Assembly: GCA_964439935.1 (NCBI GenBank)
Contig: CAYTPW010000003.1
Span: forward strand, 124,001 to 188,000
Direction of reading: 5' to 3'
DNA: 64,000 nucleotides
Origin: JABMQW01 sp964439935
Lineage (GTDB): Bacteria; Fidelibacterota; Marinisomatia; Marinisomatales; TCS56
The translations under genes were made by a program, and so were the position numbers. The notes below the pieces were generated by a model. The model did not search any database. It was not told the DNA's origin and saw only the letters and a list, made by a program, of their open reading frames with translations. Below are positions 16,954-26,685 of this stretch, one piece after another. Positions within the stretch are counted from its first letter, which is position 1. Every line of letters begins with the position of its first letter.

Positions 16954-18324
16954 ATGTCCATGCCCTTACAATCGATCAATCCAGCTACCGAAGAAATCAT
17001 CCATGAATACAGGGAAATGGATTCAACCGAATGGCAGGTGATTCTCGAACGGGTTCGGCAGGATTATGAGAATTGGAGTCGATCCGGATTTATCATACGG
17101 TCACAATTCATGCGTAATGCAGCGCAGTTGTTACGAGATAGGAAAGAACAGTATGGTGGATTGATGACCGCGGAGATGGGTAAACCGATCGCTCAATCTT
17201 TGGCTGAGGTCGAAAAATGTGCCTGGGTCTGCGATTATTATGCTGAAAATGCCGAAATATTCCTGACTGATGATGAAATTCCAACTGAAATGACCAGCAG
17301 CTACGTAGCCTATAAGCCATTGGGAATTATACTTGCGGTAATGCCCTGGAATTTCCCGTTCTGGCAGGTTTTTAGATTTGCCGCTCCGGCTTTGATGGCC
17401 GGCAATGGTGCTGTGTTAAAGCATGCTTCCAATGTCAGCGGGTGCTCCCTGGCAATCGAAGAAGTTTTTCGCGATGCAGGATTTCCCAGTAATATTTTCC
17501 GCACCTTGTTAATCGGTTCGGCGCAGGTCGGGGAAGTGATCAAACAACCACTTGTTCAGGCCGTAACTCTGACAGGCAGTACACCGGCAGGACAAGCAGT
17601 AGCGGCACAGGCCGGTGAAATGCTGAAAAAAACTGTGCTGGAATTGGGTGGAAGCGATCCTTATATCATTCTGGCTGATGCCGATTTGGAAGCGGCTGCG
17701 GAAGCTTGCGTGTTTGCTCGCCTGTTGAATTGCGGCCAGAGCTGCATCGCTGCCAAACGATTTATTATCGTTGAGGATGTTGCTGATCGCTTCGAAAAAA
17801 TGTTGTTGGAGAAAATGCGCTTAAAATCGGTCGGCGATCCCATGGCAGATGTGGACTTGGGTCCGCTGGCCCGGATTGATTTAAGGGACGAACTGCATCA
17901 GCAGGTCGTTAGCAGTGTAACTCAGGGAGCCAGATTATTGCTGGGTGGTGAAATACCAGCTGGTGCTGGTGCTTTTTATCCACCCACGATATTAACTGAT
18001 GTTAAACCCGGTATGCCTGCTTTCGATGAGGAATTATTCGGACCGGTTGCAGCGATAACTCGAACCGCTGATACTACTGAAGCAATTAAATTGGCCAACC
18101 AGTCTGATTTTGGTCTGGGGGCAGCGGTGTTTACGCGTGACGTGGAAAAAGGCCGACAGATAGCTGAAGAGGAATTGAAAGCAGGTTGCTGTTTCGTCAA
18201 TGATTTCGTACGTTCCGATCCAAGATTACCCTTCGGTGGAGTTAAAATGTCCGGCTATGGTCGCGAGTTAGGCAGCTATGGAATTCGTGAATTCGTAAAC
18301 ATTAAAACGGTGTGCGTCAAATGA
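16954..18324 (+). CDS. NAD(P)-dependent aldehyde dehydrogenase, succinate-semialdehyde dehydrogenase-like
   Basis: 456 residues, the length of the Sad/YneI and GabD-type ALDH subgroup. Visible elements are the cofactor-binding PWNFPFWQ (about 130-137), E230 in ELGGSDP (general base) and the catalytic C264 in NCGQSC. The short N-terminus beginning with INPATEE and the FGGVKMSGYGRELG ending match succinate-semialdehyde dehydrogenases, which oxidise the semialdehyde to succinate at the end of GABA or polyamine breakdown. A strong AGGAGG ribosome-binding site precedes the ATG. Substrate is inferred from subgroup resemblance only. Confidence 0.9.
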   Translation: MSMPLQSINPATEEIIHEYREMDSTEWQVILERVRQDYENWSRSGFIIRSQFMRNAAQLLRDRKEQYGGLMTAEMGKPIAQSLAEVEKCAWVCDYYAENAEIFLTDDEIPTEMTSSYVAYKPLGIILAVMPWNFPFWQVFRFAAPALMAGNGAVLKHASNVSGCSLAIEEVFRDAGFPSNIFRTLLIGSAQVGEVIKQPLVQAVTLTGSTPAGQAVAAQAGEMLKKTVLELGGSDPYIILADADLEAAAEACVFARLLNCGQSCIAAKRFIIVEDVADRFEKMLLEKMRLKSVGDPMADVDLGPLARIDLRDELHQQVVSSVTQGARLLLGGEIPAGAGAFYPPTILTDVKPGMPAFDEELFGPVAAITRTADTTEAIKLANQSDFGLGAAVFTRDVEKGRQIAEEELKAGCCFVNDFVRSDPRLPFGGVKMSGYGRELGSYGIREFVNIKTVCVK

Positions 18325-18830
18325 AAAAACTAATGCTAATACTTTTGATATTATTACTTATTCTGTGTGTAGGCACGGCCCAGGAAAATCGAATCTTCTG
18401 GGATGGTGGAGACTGGAAAAGAGTTGCCTCCCGAGCCGACCACAATCCTGAATTAACCTATCGAATTAAAGCTGCCTATGTGAATGGTGCTCTAGATGGT
18501 CGTCTGTATTATTATTTAAAGACCTGGGCAATTAAGCAGGCTTTTGCTGATAGTTTATATTCCGAAACTGTGGATTATCTGACCACCCGGGAGCTGGTAA
18601 ACTCCCTCGATAATTTTTATGCCGATCCTTTGAACTCATACATACCGGTTCCATCAGCAATCATTGTTGCTACCATGTATGCCGAACAGGTCTCATTGGA
18701 GGTAATTGATCAATATATTAAGCAGACCAAATTCTGGATTAATGAACTCCAATTGAATATGGAACGAGAAGGCTGGAACGAATTGCTGGACGCAAAATTG
18801 GATAAACACCTGAAGAAAACCGCTGATTGA
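18321..18830 (+). CDS. Small secreted protein of unknown function
   Basis: 169 residues. The ATG overlaps the aldehyde dehydrogenase stop (ATGA), so translation is probably coupled; a GTG at 18312 is an unlikely alternative. A leucine-rich signal peptide (about 1-22, ending in GTAQ) is followed by a mostly helical, charged domain with no Cys and no motif I recognise. A conserved-looking YVNGALDGRLYYYLK stretch lies near residues 50-65. Translational coupling to a dehydrogenase may be fortuitous. Confidence 0.75.
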   Translation: MKKLMLILLILLLILCVGTAQENRIFWDGGDWKRVASRADHNPELTYRIKAAYVNGALDGRLYYYLKTWAIKQAFADSLYSETVDYLTTRELVNSLDNFYADPLNSYIPVPSAIIVATMYAEQVSLEVIDQYIKQTKFWINELQLNMEREGWNELLDAKLDKHLKKTAD

Positions 18831-18892
18831 CCTATTAATGTCCGTATCCAGGGATTTGATTTTGAAAGATCGTTAGTCTTCAATACTGGCGT

Positions 18893-19639
18893 TTACTCCG
18901 GTTCGATTATCTGTCGTATATATGTTTTCATCTTACTATAATGTGATCCCTTCCAATATACTTTCCCACAGTCACGACACTGGACGAATTCCTCATAATA
19001 CCGCTTTGTTTTATCTTCCAGTTTGTCAATGATTATGGTTTTATCCACTGATTCAAGCGATCCGTTACAGTGCAGGCAGCGGGTAAACGGTTTCAGTTGC
19101 TGCCCAAGATAGAACCGCTGTACTATTTCTTTAAGCTGTTGATCCGGATTTGAAGAACGGACCAGGTATCCACGCTGAATGATTTTATGCATCAATATCT
19201 GACGATCTCCAGTTAATAGAATTCGTTTATGCACCACTACCTGCTCCAGCAGATCAGCTTTGGTATAAGTGTTTGAATATTCTACATCCAGCCCCAATAA
19301 ACGCAACTTTCGTGCAAGTTTTCCCAGGTGCACATCTGCGATGAATCGTAAATGTCTTAAAGGTCGTTCCTGCAGTCTGGTAACATCGGTTATATCCAAT
19401 GTTTCAAAGACCGGATAGATGCTGATACGGTCCTGATTCTGAACATGTTGATTGAAATCCACCGATTGGTCATTTACCAAAACCAGGTCAACCTCGGTGT
19501 GTGGGACACCAAACGACTGAATGATATCCATTACAGTCGTTTTATGATCCAGTTGCTTGGATAAAGTTCTTTTTCGCTGGACTGGTTTCAGAAAATCATT
19601 TAATTCTTCATAAAAGCGGATTTGAATGGTGATTGGCAT
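18893..19639 (-). CDS. Mut7-C RNase-domain protein with N-terminal ubiquitin-like (ThiS-like) domain
   Basis: 248 residues. Residues 1-80 form a beta-grasp Mut7-C ubiquitin/ThiS-like domain (DRISIYPVFE ending). Residues about 90-245 form the Mut7-C domain: FIADVHLGKLARKLRLLG with a PIN-like acidic start, then RILLTGDRQIL, followed by a zinc ribbon with CLHC and CRDC pairs. It is a predicted RNase/NYN-PIN-like protein of unknown substrate. The ATG at 19639 is preferred: the upstream in-frame start at 19681 would overlap the radical SAM gene by 41 bp, while 19639 abuts its stop at 19641. It shares an operon with the PflX-like gene. Confidence 0.88.
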   Translation of the reverse strand: MPITIQIRFYEELNDFLKPVQRKRTLSKQLDHKTTVMDIIQSFGVPHTEVDLVLVNDQSVDFNQHVQNQDRISIYPVFETLDITDVTRLQERPLRHLRFIADVHLGKLARKLRLLGLDVEYSNTYTKADLLEQVVVHKRILLTGDRQILMHKIIQRGYLVRSSNPDQQLKEIVQRFYLGQQLKPFTRCLHCNGSLESVDKTIIIDKLEDKTKRYYEEFVQCRDCGKVYWKGSHYSKMKTYIRQIIEPE

Positions 19640-19640
19640 A

Positions 19641-20564
19641 TCAAAGCAATCGCTGTAGTCCGGCTGTGCGGGCAATCTCAACGGCCTTTTGATATTCCAG
19701 TGATGTGATTGTGCGATTTATTTCAGGAAAAGAGTTGTCTTTCACCTTATATTGGGGTCGGTACTGGGTCATTAAATTTATTGCGGTTTCTAATGATATT
19801 TCTGTGGCGATGAAGTTGAGTATCTGACTGGTGTCGCTTAAGTGACCAGGCATCAGCAGATGGCGTATAATTAGACCCCGCTGGGCAATTCCGTTTGAAT
19901 CCAATATGAGATCACCTACCTGACGGTGTATTTCCTGCAGGTTGCTAATGGCAACCGCGGGATAGTCTTCAGCATTCAAATATTGTATTGCTGAGTTAGC
20001 AGCCAGAAATTTTATATCGACCAGGTAGATATCAACAATCTGATCCAACAGCCTGAGAGCCGTCAAACTGTCATAACCGCTGGTATTGTAAACCAGCGGG
20101 ATATGCAATCCCTTATCAATTGCATACGGTAGGCTTTCGAGGATCGGTGCAACGACGTGTGAAGGTGTTACCAGATTAATATTGTGACAACCCTGGTCCT
20201 GAAGCTCAATCATCATGCCTGCCAGTTCAGTCGCGGAAGTCCGGTGATTGTTGATTGAATTACTTATTTCCCAATTCTGACAGAAAGCACAGTGCAGATT
20301 GCAACCAAAAAAGAAAATCGTTCCCGATCCCCTGGATCCTCTCAGGCAGCTTTCTTCACCAAAATGGGGAAAATAGCTGGAAACCTCGGCTTCTCGACCA
20401 ATGCCACAAACCTTACCCGGTACAAGATTGCGATCCACACGACATTCCTGCGGACATAAACAGCAATCATTCATCAATTCTTGACCAATTCGAATCCGTT
20501 TAGCCAGAAGACCGGAAACAGAAGCTTCCAGATAAACTGGTTCAAATGTTGTTGACATGATCAT
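19641..20564 (-). CDS. Radical SAM protein, PflX/pyruvate-formate-lyase-activating-enzyme-like (COG1313)
   Basis: 307 residues. The radical SAM motif is C88-N-L-H-C92-A-F-C95. An N-terminal cysteine cluster (C34, C35, C37, C41, C53) precedes it, as in PflX-type proteins, which likely bind a second Fe-S cluster. The GSGTIFFFGCN and CQNWEIS signatures are typical. No glycyl-radical enzyme is nearby, so the activated substrate is unknown. Two ATGs (20564 and 20558) are possible starts and neither has a strong ribosome-binding site. The gene is immediately followed by the Mut7-C gene. Confidence 0.88.
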   Translation of the reverse strand: MIMSTTFEPVYLEASVSGLLAKRIRIGQELMNDCCLCPQECRVDRNLVPGKVCGIGREAEVSSYFPHFGEESCLRGSRGSGTIFFFGCNLHCAFCQNWEISNSINNHRTSATELAGMMIELQDQGCHNINLVTPSHVVAPILESLPYAIDKGLHIPLVYNTSGYDSLTALRLLDQIVDIYLVDIKFLAANSAIQYLNAEDYPAVAISNLQEIHRQVGDLILDSNGIAQRGLIIRHLLMPGHLSDTSQILNFIATEISLETAINLMTQYRPQYKVKDNSFPEINRTITSLEYQKAVEIARTAGLQRLL

Positions 20565-20760
20565 TCAATACCGATTTTTCGATCCAAGCTACTATGGGCT
20601 GGATCAAGCTTAAATTAATACTATTCAGAATGATCCGCCATAATATTTAACGTGCTGGCAGTCTGTTCAAATTCTATCCGACCGCTCTTTGAAGAATCGA
20701 ATCAATTGGTTATTTTCCCGACTTGAATTTCCGAAAACCAATATAGATTAAGTGAAAATC

Positions 20761-22218
20761 ATGCGGAATATTATTAAACTTATTATTTGTATATTGATCT
20801 TAATTTCAGTCAATTGTGAGATGAAGAAATCCACCAGCAGTATTCCTTTCGACTTGCCTGAACCGACCCTGAAACCGTCAATCTTTGCCGCTCAGCACAT
20901 TTCGATCACCGGAGCTGATGAGCGGGATATCTGCATATCAAGTACTGGGGATGAGATTTATTTTTCACGAAATGCTAATATCATGGTAGTAAAAAAAGTT
21001 GGCAAAACCTGGGGTGAGGCAACAGCAGCGGAATTCTCAAGTGAATTCCCGGAATTTGAAGCTCAGCTCACACCGGATGGAAACAGTGTGTATTTTATTT
21101 CGCGCCGCCCACTAAGCGGAACCGGAGAAGCTGAAGATTGGCAGATTTGGTATTCCAAACGTCAGGAGACCAGCTGGTTGGAACCCCTGAGGTTTAATGA
21201 TAAAATGGATTTTTACCCCACTTTCACAACCAATGGCTACATGTATTTTACTGACGCGCAGAATGATATTTACCGCATTGCATTTTCCAACAATCAAACT
21301 GGAGATCGGGAGAAATTACCGGAAGTGATCAATACCTATCAGGCGGAATACAACGCTTTTATTGCTTCTGATGAGAGTTATCTTATTTACACCAGTCATA
21401 ACCAATCAGGTGAACTTGGTGGAGGGGATCTTTACATTAATTTTCGGAATGAAGATGGCAGTTGGGGGTCGGTACGGCATATGGGACCGGGAGTTAATTC
21501 TCCCACCCTTGATTACTGTCCCTATGTGAGCCCGGATGGGAAATATTTCTTTTTTTCCAGCCGGCGTACTGGTGAAGAGGATATTTATTGGGTCGATGCC
21601 CAAATTATTGACGACCTGAGATCGGTAGATCTGGATTGTATCACCGGTCTGATGGCTGAACTGGACCAGGTCGTTTTAAGCCAGGCAATGGAATATTATC
21701 AGGCATTCATCGTTAAAAATGCAGACTATGCTGATTATGATGGAAGTATCCTGAATTCTTTGAAAAACAGGCTGTTGGAAAATGGCCAAATTGAGCAAGC
21801 CCAAGCTACACTGAACTATTACATCAATGAATACCCGGATTATCAGCACTGGTTATCGGCATTGGAGAAAGCAATATTAACGAACTCGTTAGTTACTATA
21901 AATGCAGTTTATGACACACTGGTTGCCAGGCGTAGTGAATTGCCACAGAATTTTGAGCAGCAGGTAAATTCACTGGGCTATCGCTACCTGCGATTCCGGT
22001 CAATCCTGCTGGCCCGAGCAATTTTCAAGCTAAACACGCAGTTGTTTCCCAATTCCTTCAATGTTTTTGATAGTTATGGTGAAATATTATTGGCTTCCGG
22101 GGATACAATCCGGGCGCTGTCAAACTACCGCAAATCACTGGAATTGAATCCCGAGAACACCAATGCTGAAAATATTCTAAAACAATTGAATTTCGAATCC
22201 CGATCACTTCCCGAATAA
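20761..22218 (+). CDS. PD40 beta-propeller/TPR envelope protein
   Basis: 485 residues from the ATG at 20761 (a GTG at 20752 is possible). The signal sequence ends with Cys near residue 19 and resembles a lipoprotein signal, although the lipobox (SVNC) is poor. Residues about 45-285 contain WD40-like PD40 repeats (DGxxxYFxSxR pattern, for example SPDGKYFFFSSRRTG), similar to OmpA/TolB-associated propellers. Residues about 300-480 are helical and end in a TPR (SNYRKSLELNPENTNAE). It probably serves as a periplasmic scaffold or binding protein. It precedes an M3 peptidase but is separated from it by a dyad-rich 133-bp gap. Confidence 0.8.
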   Translation: MRNIIKLIICILILISVNCEMKKSTSSIPFDLPEPTLKPSIFAAQHISITGADERDICISSTGDEIYFSRNANIMVVKKVGKTWGEATAAEFSSEFPEFEAQLTPDGNSVYFISRRPLSGTGEAEDWQIWYSKRQETSWLEPLRFNDKMDFYPTFTTNGYMYFTDAQNDIYRIAFSNNQTGDREKLPEVINTYQAEYNAFIASDESYLIYTSHNQSGELGGGDLYINFRNEDGSWGSVRHMGPGVNSPTLDYCPYVSPDGKYFFFSSRRTGEEDIYWVDAQIIDDLRSVDLDCITGLMAELDQVVLSQAMEYYQAFIVKNADYADYDGSILNSLKNRLLENGQIEQAQATLNYYINEYPDYQHWLSALEKAILTNSLVTINAVYDTLVARRSELPQNFEQQVNSLGYRYLRFRSILLARAIFKLNTQLFPNSFNVFDSYGEILLASGDTIRALSNYRKSLELNPENTNAENILKQLNFESRSLPE

Positions 22219-22267
22219 TGGGTAGTAAAGTAAAATTGAGTAGTTTATTTCAATCTTCCTATCAGGT

Positions 22268-22304
22268 GGTGAATGTAATTTCACCCCGAATTTTGCAGGT
22301 GAAA
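22268..22304. promoter_or_regulatory. Alternating GGTGAA/TTCACC dyads upstream of the dcp-like gene
   Basis: Three half-sites occur in 37 bp: GGTGAA (22268-22273), TTCACC (22280-22285) and GGTGAA (22298-22303). The central one can pair with either neighbour, giving two mutually exclusive hairpins or two overlapping operator dyads. It lies 48-84 bp before the next start codon. No T-run follows, so a simple terminator is unlikely. Confidence 0.35.
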
Positions 22305-22351
22305 ACTGAATATGTCAGGTAATTTACATCGACCCGACACAACTCATCATT

Positions 22352-24454
22352 ATGAGGCGTACTACCGTGAAACATCTTTATTTGCTAACGTTATTCATTG
22401 TTTGCATTATGGGCTCTAATTCTGATCCAAACCCATTATTAAGCCAGTGGAATACTCCATTTGAGGTACCCCCGTTTGATCAAATAGAAGTCAAGCATTA
22501 CTTGCCGGCGCTTATGGCTGGAATTGAACAGGAAAAGCTGGAAATTGAGTCAATAACTAATAATCAGGAACCACCTGATTTTACTAATACAATTGAGGCA
22601 TATGAAGCAACGGGTCAATTACTTGAACGGGTTGAGAATGTTTTTGGCAACATCACTTCCACAGATGCAACGGACGAACTGGATGTCATCCGACGTGAAT
22701 TTCGTCCTATTAAATCACGACATCGTGATGATATCCTACTGGACAAAAAACTTTTCCAACGAATCAAAGATGTCCATAATAAACAAAACAGGAGTCTTTT
22801 AACCGTTGAACAGAATACCTTACTGGAAAAAATATACCAGGATTTCGTACGTAATGGTGCCAGCCTTGCAGAAGCGGAAAAAGTAGTACTGCGTCAGATA
22901 AATGAAGATTTAGCTATGTTAACCATGGAGTTTGGCCAAAATATCCGCAAGGAAATAGAAACCTGGGAGATGGTCCTTGAAAATGAAACTGATCTGGTAG
23001 GACTGCCAGAACGTGTAGTACAAATGGCTGCTCAATTAGCAGAAGAACGGGGAAAATCCGGCAAATGGCTGTTTACCCTGGATAAACCCAGCTGGATTCC
23101 ATTTCTTCAGTTTTCCGAGCGCCGGGATCTGCGGGAGAAGATCTACAATGGTTATATCAACCGGGGGAATAACAACGATCAACTAGATAATAATACACGA
23201 ATAAATAAAATCGTAAACTTGCGAATAAAAAGAGCTAATCTATTGGGCTATACCACTCATGCTGATTACGTATTAGAACGTAGCATGGCAGAAAATCCAG
23301 CCAATGTCTATGATTTATTGAATAGATTATGGAAACCTGCCTTGAGACGAGCGAAAGCTGAAGCAGCGGAATTCCAGGCTTTGATCGATCGAAATGGCGG
23401 AGATTTCAAGCTGCAGTCCTGGGACTGGTGGTATTATGCTGAAAAATTACGTAAAGAAAAATATGATCTTAATGAAAGTCAACTTCGACCCTATTTCGAA
23501 ATCAATAATGTGCGCGATGGGGCCTTTACTGTTGCTAATAAGTTGTATGGAATTACGTTTGAAGAGCGTGCGGATATTCCGGTTTATCAACCCGAAGTAA
23601 AGGTCTTTGAGGTCAAAGAATCTGACGGTACCTATATCGGATTGTTGTACACCGATTATCATCCGCGGGTCGGAAAATATTCCGGTGCTTGGGCCAGCGG
23701 TTTTCGCAGTCAATCCAACCGCAATAATAACTGGGTAACGCCGATCAGCATCAATGTCTGCAACCTTTCCAGTGCCACCGTTGATCAGCCGGCCTTAATC
23801 AGTTTCAGTGAAGTTGAAACGCTGTTCCATGAATTCGGTCATGCCCTCCATGGATTGCTCCGAAACCGGACTTACGCCAATCAGGTAATGCCCCGGGATT
23901 TTGTTGAGCTACCCAGTCAAATAATGGAAAACTGGGCGGTGGAACCGACGATCTTGAAACTGTATGCCCGTCATTACCTGACCGGTGATCCATTACCGGA
24001 TGAATTGATTGATAAACTGGCTGCCTCCAGTCTACATAATCAGGGTTTTAAAATGACGGAATACCTGGCCGCATCGCTTTTGGATATGGATTGGCACACG
24101 CTTGGTGAACCAACCGATCAGAATCCGATCGAATTTGAAAATGCTTCTTTTGAAGTAATGGGTTTGATCCCGGAGATAATTTCTCGCTATCGCAGTCCTT
24201 ATTTTAATCACATATTCTCCGGTGGCTATTCGGCAGGTTATTACAGTTATATCTGGGCCCAGGTTCTGGATGCTGACGCATTCCAGGCGTTTAAGGACAG
24301 TGATCTGTTCGATCAGGAGCTGGCAGGCCGCTTCCGGAAATATGTGCTTGGTTTAAGCGGTACCAGGGATGCTATGGAAATCTATCGTGAATTCCGCGGA
24401 CAGGATCCACAGATTGAACCATTGCTGATTAAACGGGGGTTGTTCGAGGAATAG
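22352..24454 (+). CDS. Secreted M3 family metallopeptidase (peptidyl-dipeptidase Dcp-like)
   Basis: 700 residues with an N-terminal signal sequence (about 1-22). The catalytic zinc motif is H493-E-F-G-H497 (LFHEFGHALHGLL), with the third zinc ligand Glu about 25 residues on (FVELPSQIMENW). The length and the Y-S-Y-I-W-A ending near 640 match the M3A Dcp/oligopeptidase A group, which removes dipeptides from or cleaves oligopeptides. The signal peptide suggests a periplasmic location. A second, M3B-type peptidase lies about 2.2 kb downstream. Confidence 0.93.
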   Translation: MRRTTVKHLYLLTLFIVCIMGSNSDPNPLLSQWNTPFEVPPFDQIEVKHYLPALMAGIEQEKLEIESITNNQEPPDFTNTIEAYEATGQLLERVENVFGNITSTDATDELDVIRREFRPIKSRHRDDILLDKKLFQRIKDVHNKQNRSLLTVEQNTLLEKIYQDFVRNGASLAEAEKVVLRQINEDLAMLTMEFGQNIRKEIETWEMVLENETDLVGLPERVVQMAAQLAEERGKSGKWLFTLDKPSWIPFLQFSERRDLREKIYNGYINRGNNNDQLDNNTRINKIVNLRIKRANLLGYTTHADYVLERSMAENPANVYDLLNRLWKPALRRAKAEAAEFQALIDRNGGDFKLQSWDWWYYAEKLRKEKYDLNESQLRPYFEINNVRDGAFTVANKLYGITFEERADIPVYQPEVKVFEVKESDGTYIGLLYTDYHPRVGKYSGAWASGFRSQSNRNNNWVTPISINVCNLSSATVDQPALISFSEVETLFHEFGHALHGLLRNRTYANQVMPRDFVELPSQIMENWAVEPTILKLYARHYLTGDPLPDELIDKLAASSLHNQGFKMTEYLAASLLDMDWHTLGEPTDQNPIEFENASFEVMGLIPEIISRYRSPYFNHIFSGGYSAGYYSYIWAQVLDADAFQAFKDSDLFDQELAGRFRKYVLGLSGTRDAMEIYREFRGQDPQIEPLLIKRGLFEE

Positions 24455-24542
24455 GGAAATAATTTCAGAACCGATCGATAAACAAACAAAATATTGATCT
24501 TTATAAATTGCACCTGCTGCAATTGGGTAACTGGAATTGTAA

Positions 24543-25403
24543 TTAAATCTTACCTTCCGTATTTATGGAGCGATAGAAACTCCGCATTTCCACTACCATA
24601 TCTCCGCTGTGGGTATGTGTATTGGTTTCCATATCTAGGTAGGTGCAGTTTGGGAGCTGGGGTGTCATCTTGGCCAGGTTACCCGGTTCATGCAGGTGAT
24701 CGGTCGCTGCTCCGATAATCAGGGTTGGGACGTTAATCCCGGGTAAGATATCCCAGATTTCATATTTCGCCAGGGATAGAGCAGCCCGTTTCAAACGATA
24801 AGGATCAGTATCATCCAGATTTTGGCAATATTTTTCATACTGATCAGCATCTGCTTCCGTGTCCAGCCTAAATGTTCTCAAATACCATTTTAAAAATATT
24901 CTCAACAGTGAATAGTAACGTAGCGGAAAAAGATGGATTAATAGTTTCCCCCACCAGGGCACCCGGAAAACGGCATTGGGTCCGATCAGGATTAAAGCCA
25001 ACGGTGTCCGTTCAAGATCCTGGCAGGCATGAAGAATTGCGGTTCCTCCTAGTGAGCTGCCCAGCATAATATATTTTTTATCACGAAGCTTGAAATGTTT
25101 GATCAAGTAAATCAGGTCATTAGCTATCACTTCGACACTCAATTCATCTTTCCTAGGGATAATTGCTGACAGCTTGTCACGCGTTTCCACATAATAGACT
25201 TTATGGTCCCGGGTCATTTCCAGCAATGCATGCTTCCAACTGGTGACCCGTGAAATCCAGCCGGGAACAAAAAATATATTTGGTTGGGCGGTAGACACTG
25301 GTGGAATAATTGTCATTACCCGCAGAGATACGGTATCTGAAATTGATATCAGCTCATCCTGGATTTGACATCCGGGAGCGCAATACTGCTCGATATCGAA
25401 CAT
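24543..25403 (-). CDS. Alpha/beta hydrolase
   Basis: 286 residues. Nucleophile elbow G-S-S117-L-G (LGSSLGGTA), an oxyanion-region FVPGW near residue 45, an acid candidate in GAATDHLHEPG and a C-terminal histidine in THTHSGD. The overall plan is a serine hydrolase with a small cap; no signal peptide is present and the substrate is unknown. ATG at 25403 is chosen over a TTG at 25412. It lies 30 bp after the lipid kinase gene on the same strand, so the two are probably cotranscribed and may both act on lipids, which is inference. Confidence 0.85.
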   Translation of the reverse strand: MFDIEQYCAPGCQIQDELISISDTVSLRVMTIIPPVSTAQPNIFFVPGWISRVTSWKHALLEMTRDHKVYYVETRDKLSAIIPRKDELSVEVIANDLIYLIKHFKLRDKKYIMLGSSLGGTAILHACQDLERTPLALILIGPNAVFRVPWWGKLLIHLFPLRYYSLLRIFLKWYLRTFRLDTEADADQYEKYCQNLDDTDPYRLKRAALSLAKYEIWDILPGINVPTLIIGAATDHLHEPGNLAKMTPQLPNCTYLDMETNTHTHSGDMVVEMRSFYRSINTEGKI

Positions 25404-25432
25404 GTTATCCAATACGGATAAATCTTTGCAGT

Positions 25433-26377
25433 TTACATGACAACCCTGATCGCCTGTTTCATTACCGAGTAGCGGGCTGGAGGATAGCCGATGATCTCAC
25501 CGTCGGTTTCGATGCAGATCCTGGATTTGGAATCGATTTCAAGTTTACTGCAGCGCCAATGGTGAGCGCATTCCTTCTTCAAAACTGTTCCAGTATATAA
25601 TGTAGGTATTAAAGCCAACAACCTCAGACGTGACAGGGGATCCACCAGCGCCACATCTACCATCCCGTCGTCCTGGATACAATCAATGCCATAATTCATT
25701 CCACCACCAAAATAACCGGTTTTAAAGACGGTCAGATTGCTCATGAAATCACCTTCCCGAATTACACCATCAACTTTGATCTGACAATCGATAGGCTCGA
25801 ATTCACGGATGGCGCTCAAACCGGCTAGAATAGCAGCGGCATCGACGCTTAACTGCTTGATCAGTTTGGAGAATCCGGTCACTTTATTGTATTTATCCCC
25901 ACCCGAACTGATGATACCAATACTGGAATTATTAATGAAATAGCGGCTTGTATTAGAATTATTCATATCCAGACAATCCACCCGGCAGATATCGATTTTA
26001 GTTGTTTCCTGGCTGGCGAATCGCTCCAGCATGCTGCGGTTACCTGGGAATTTCCGGGCAAAATCACAGCTGCTGCCGGCGGGAAAATAAACTAATTGCA
26101 GATCAGATGTCACCTGTTCGCCATATTGAGCGAGGCCCTGGAGAGTCTCGTTGAGAGTACCATCCCCGCCAAAAACAGCAATGCGCTTGAAACCGTCGCG
26201 AATCAAACCAGCAGCGATATCAGTGGCATGGGTTGGTTGCTCGGTCAATTTATATTCGAATCGCTGGTGATTTGCTTCTAGCTGGTTTTTGAATTTTTTC
26301 CAGCGCTTGGCTGCCAGTCCTTCGCCAGCGGCGGGATTGCAGATGATAAAAGTGCGGTTGGTAATTACCTGCTCCAT
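25433..26377 (-). CDS. Diacylglycerol/lipid kinase family protein (YegS/DgkB-like)
   Basis: 314 residues. The DAGK catalytic domain begins with NPAAGEG (14-20) and contains the nucleotide-binding GGDGT (70-74) and the PAGSSCDFA motif near 98-106. The C-terminal beta-sandwich ends with the conserved IETDGE segment. Family members phosphorylate diacylglycerol, phosphatidylglycerol, sphingoid bases or related lipids with ATP at the inner membrane; the exact lipid is not predictable. It is followed by the alpha/beta hydrolase gene 30 bp downstream. Confidence 0.9.
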   Translation of the reverse strand: MEQVITNRTFIICNPAAGEGLAAKRWKKFKNQLEANHQRFEYKLTEQPTHATDIAAGLIRDGFKRIAVFGGDGTLNETLQGLAQYGEQVTSDLQLVYFPAGSSCDFARKFPGNRSMLERFASQETTKIDICRVDCLDMNNSNTSRYFINNSSIGIISSGGDKYNKVTGFSKLIKQLSVDAAAILAGLSAIREFEPIDCQIKVDGVIREGDFMSNLTVFKTGYFGGGMNYGIDCIQDDGMVDVALVDPLSRLRLLALIPTLYTGTVLKKECAHHWRCSKLEIDSKSRICIETDGEIIGYPPARYSVMKQAIRVVM

Positions 26378-26685
26378 AATTCCCTAACGAGTTGATTGCC
26401 TTAAACTATGAACAATATCAAGTTAGTCGCAAAGTAAGAATTTATCTGTTTCGGAGTAGTTGATTTTAATCAACACGGATATCGAAATACTCTCGCTTAG
26501 ATTATTTCATTTAAGGAATTAATTTTTCTCTGACAACCAAAAGCATTCAGGGGCGTCTTAGGTTGATGGTTATTAACTCTGGTAGAGAGAGTACGTCCGT
26601 TTTATGAAAAAAGAATCTTCTAAACTGACGGTTATCTTTATCTGTTACCAATTCAAATGAACCTGATTTTGAAAGGAGAGCACCC
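26378..26685. other. 308-bp intergenic region with a short palindrome
   Basis: This gap separates the divergent lipid kinase and pepF-like genes. It contains the dyad GTTGATT-TT-AATCAAC at 26459-26474, a possible regulator site, about 80 bp upstream of the lipid kinase start. The pepF-like gene has a strong GAAAGGAGAG ribosome-binding site. I see no ORF or RNA gene. Confidence 0.45.
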
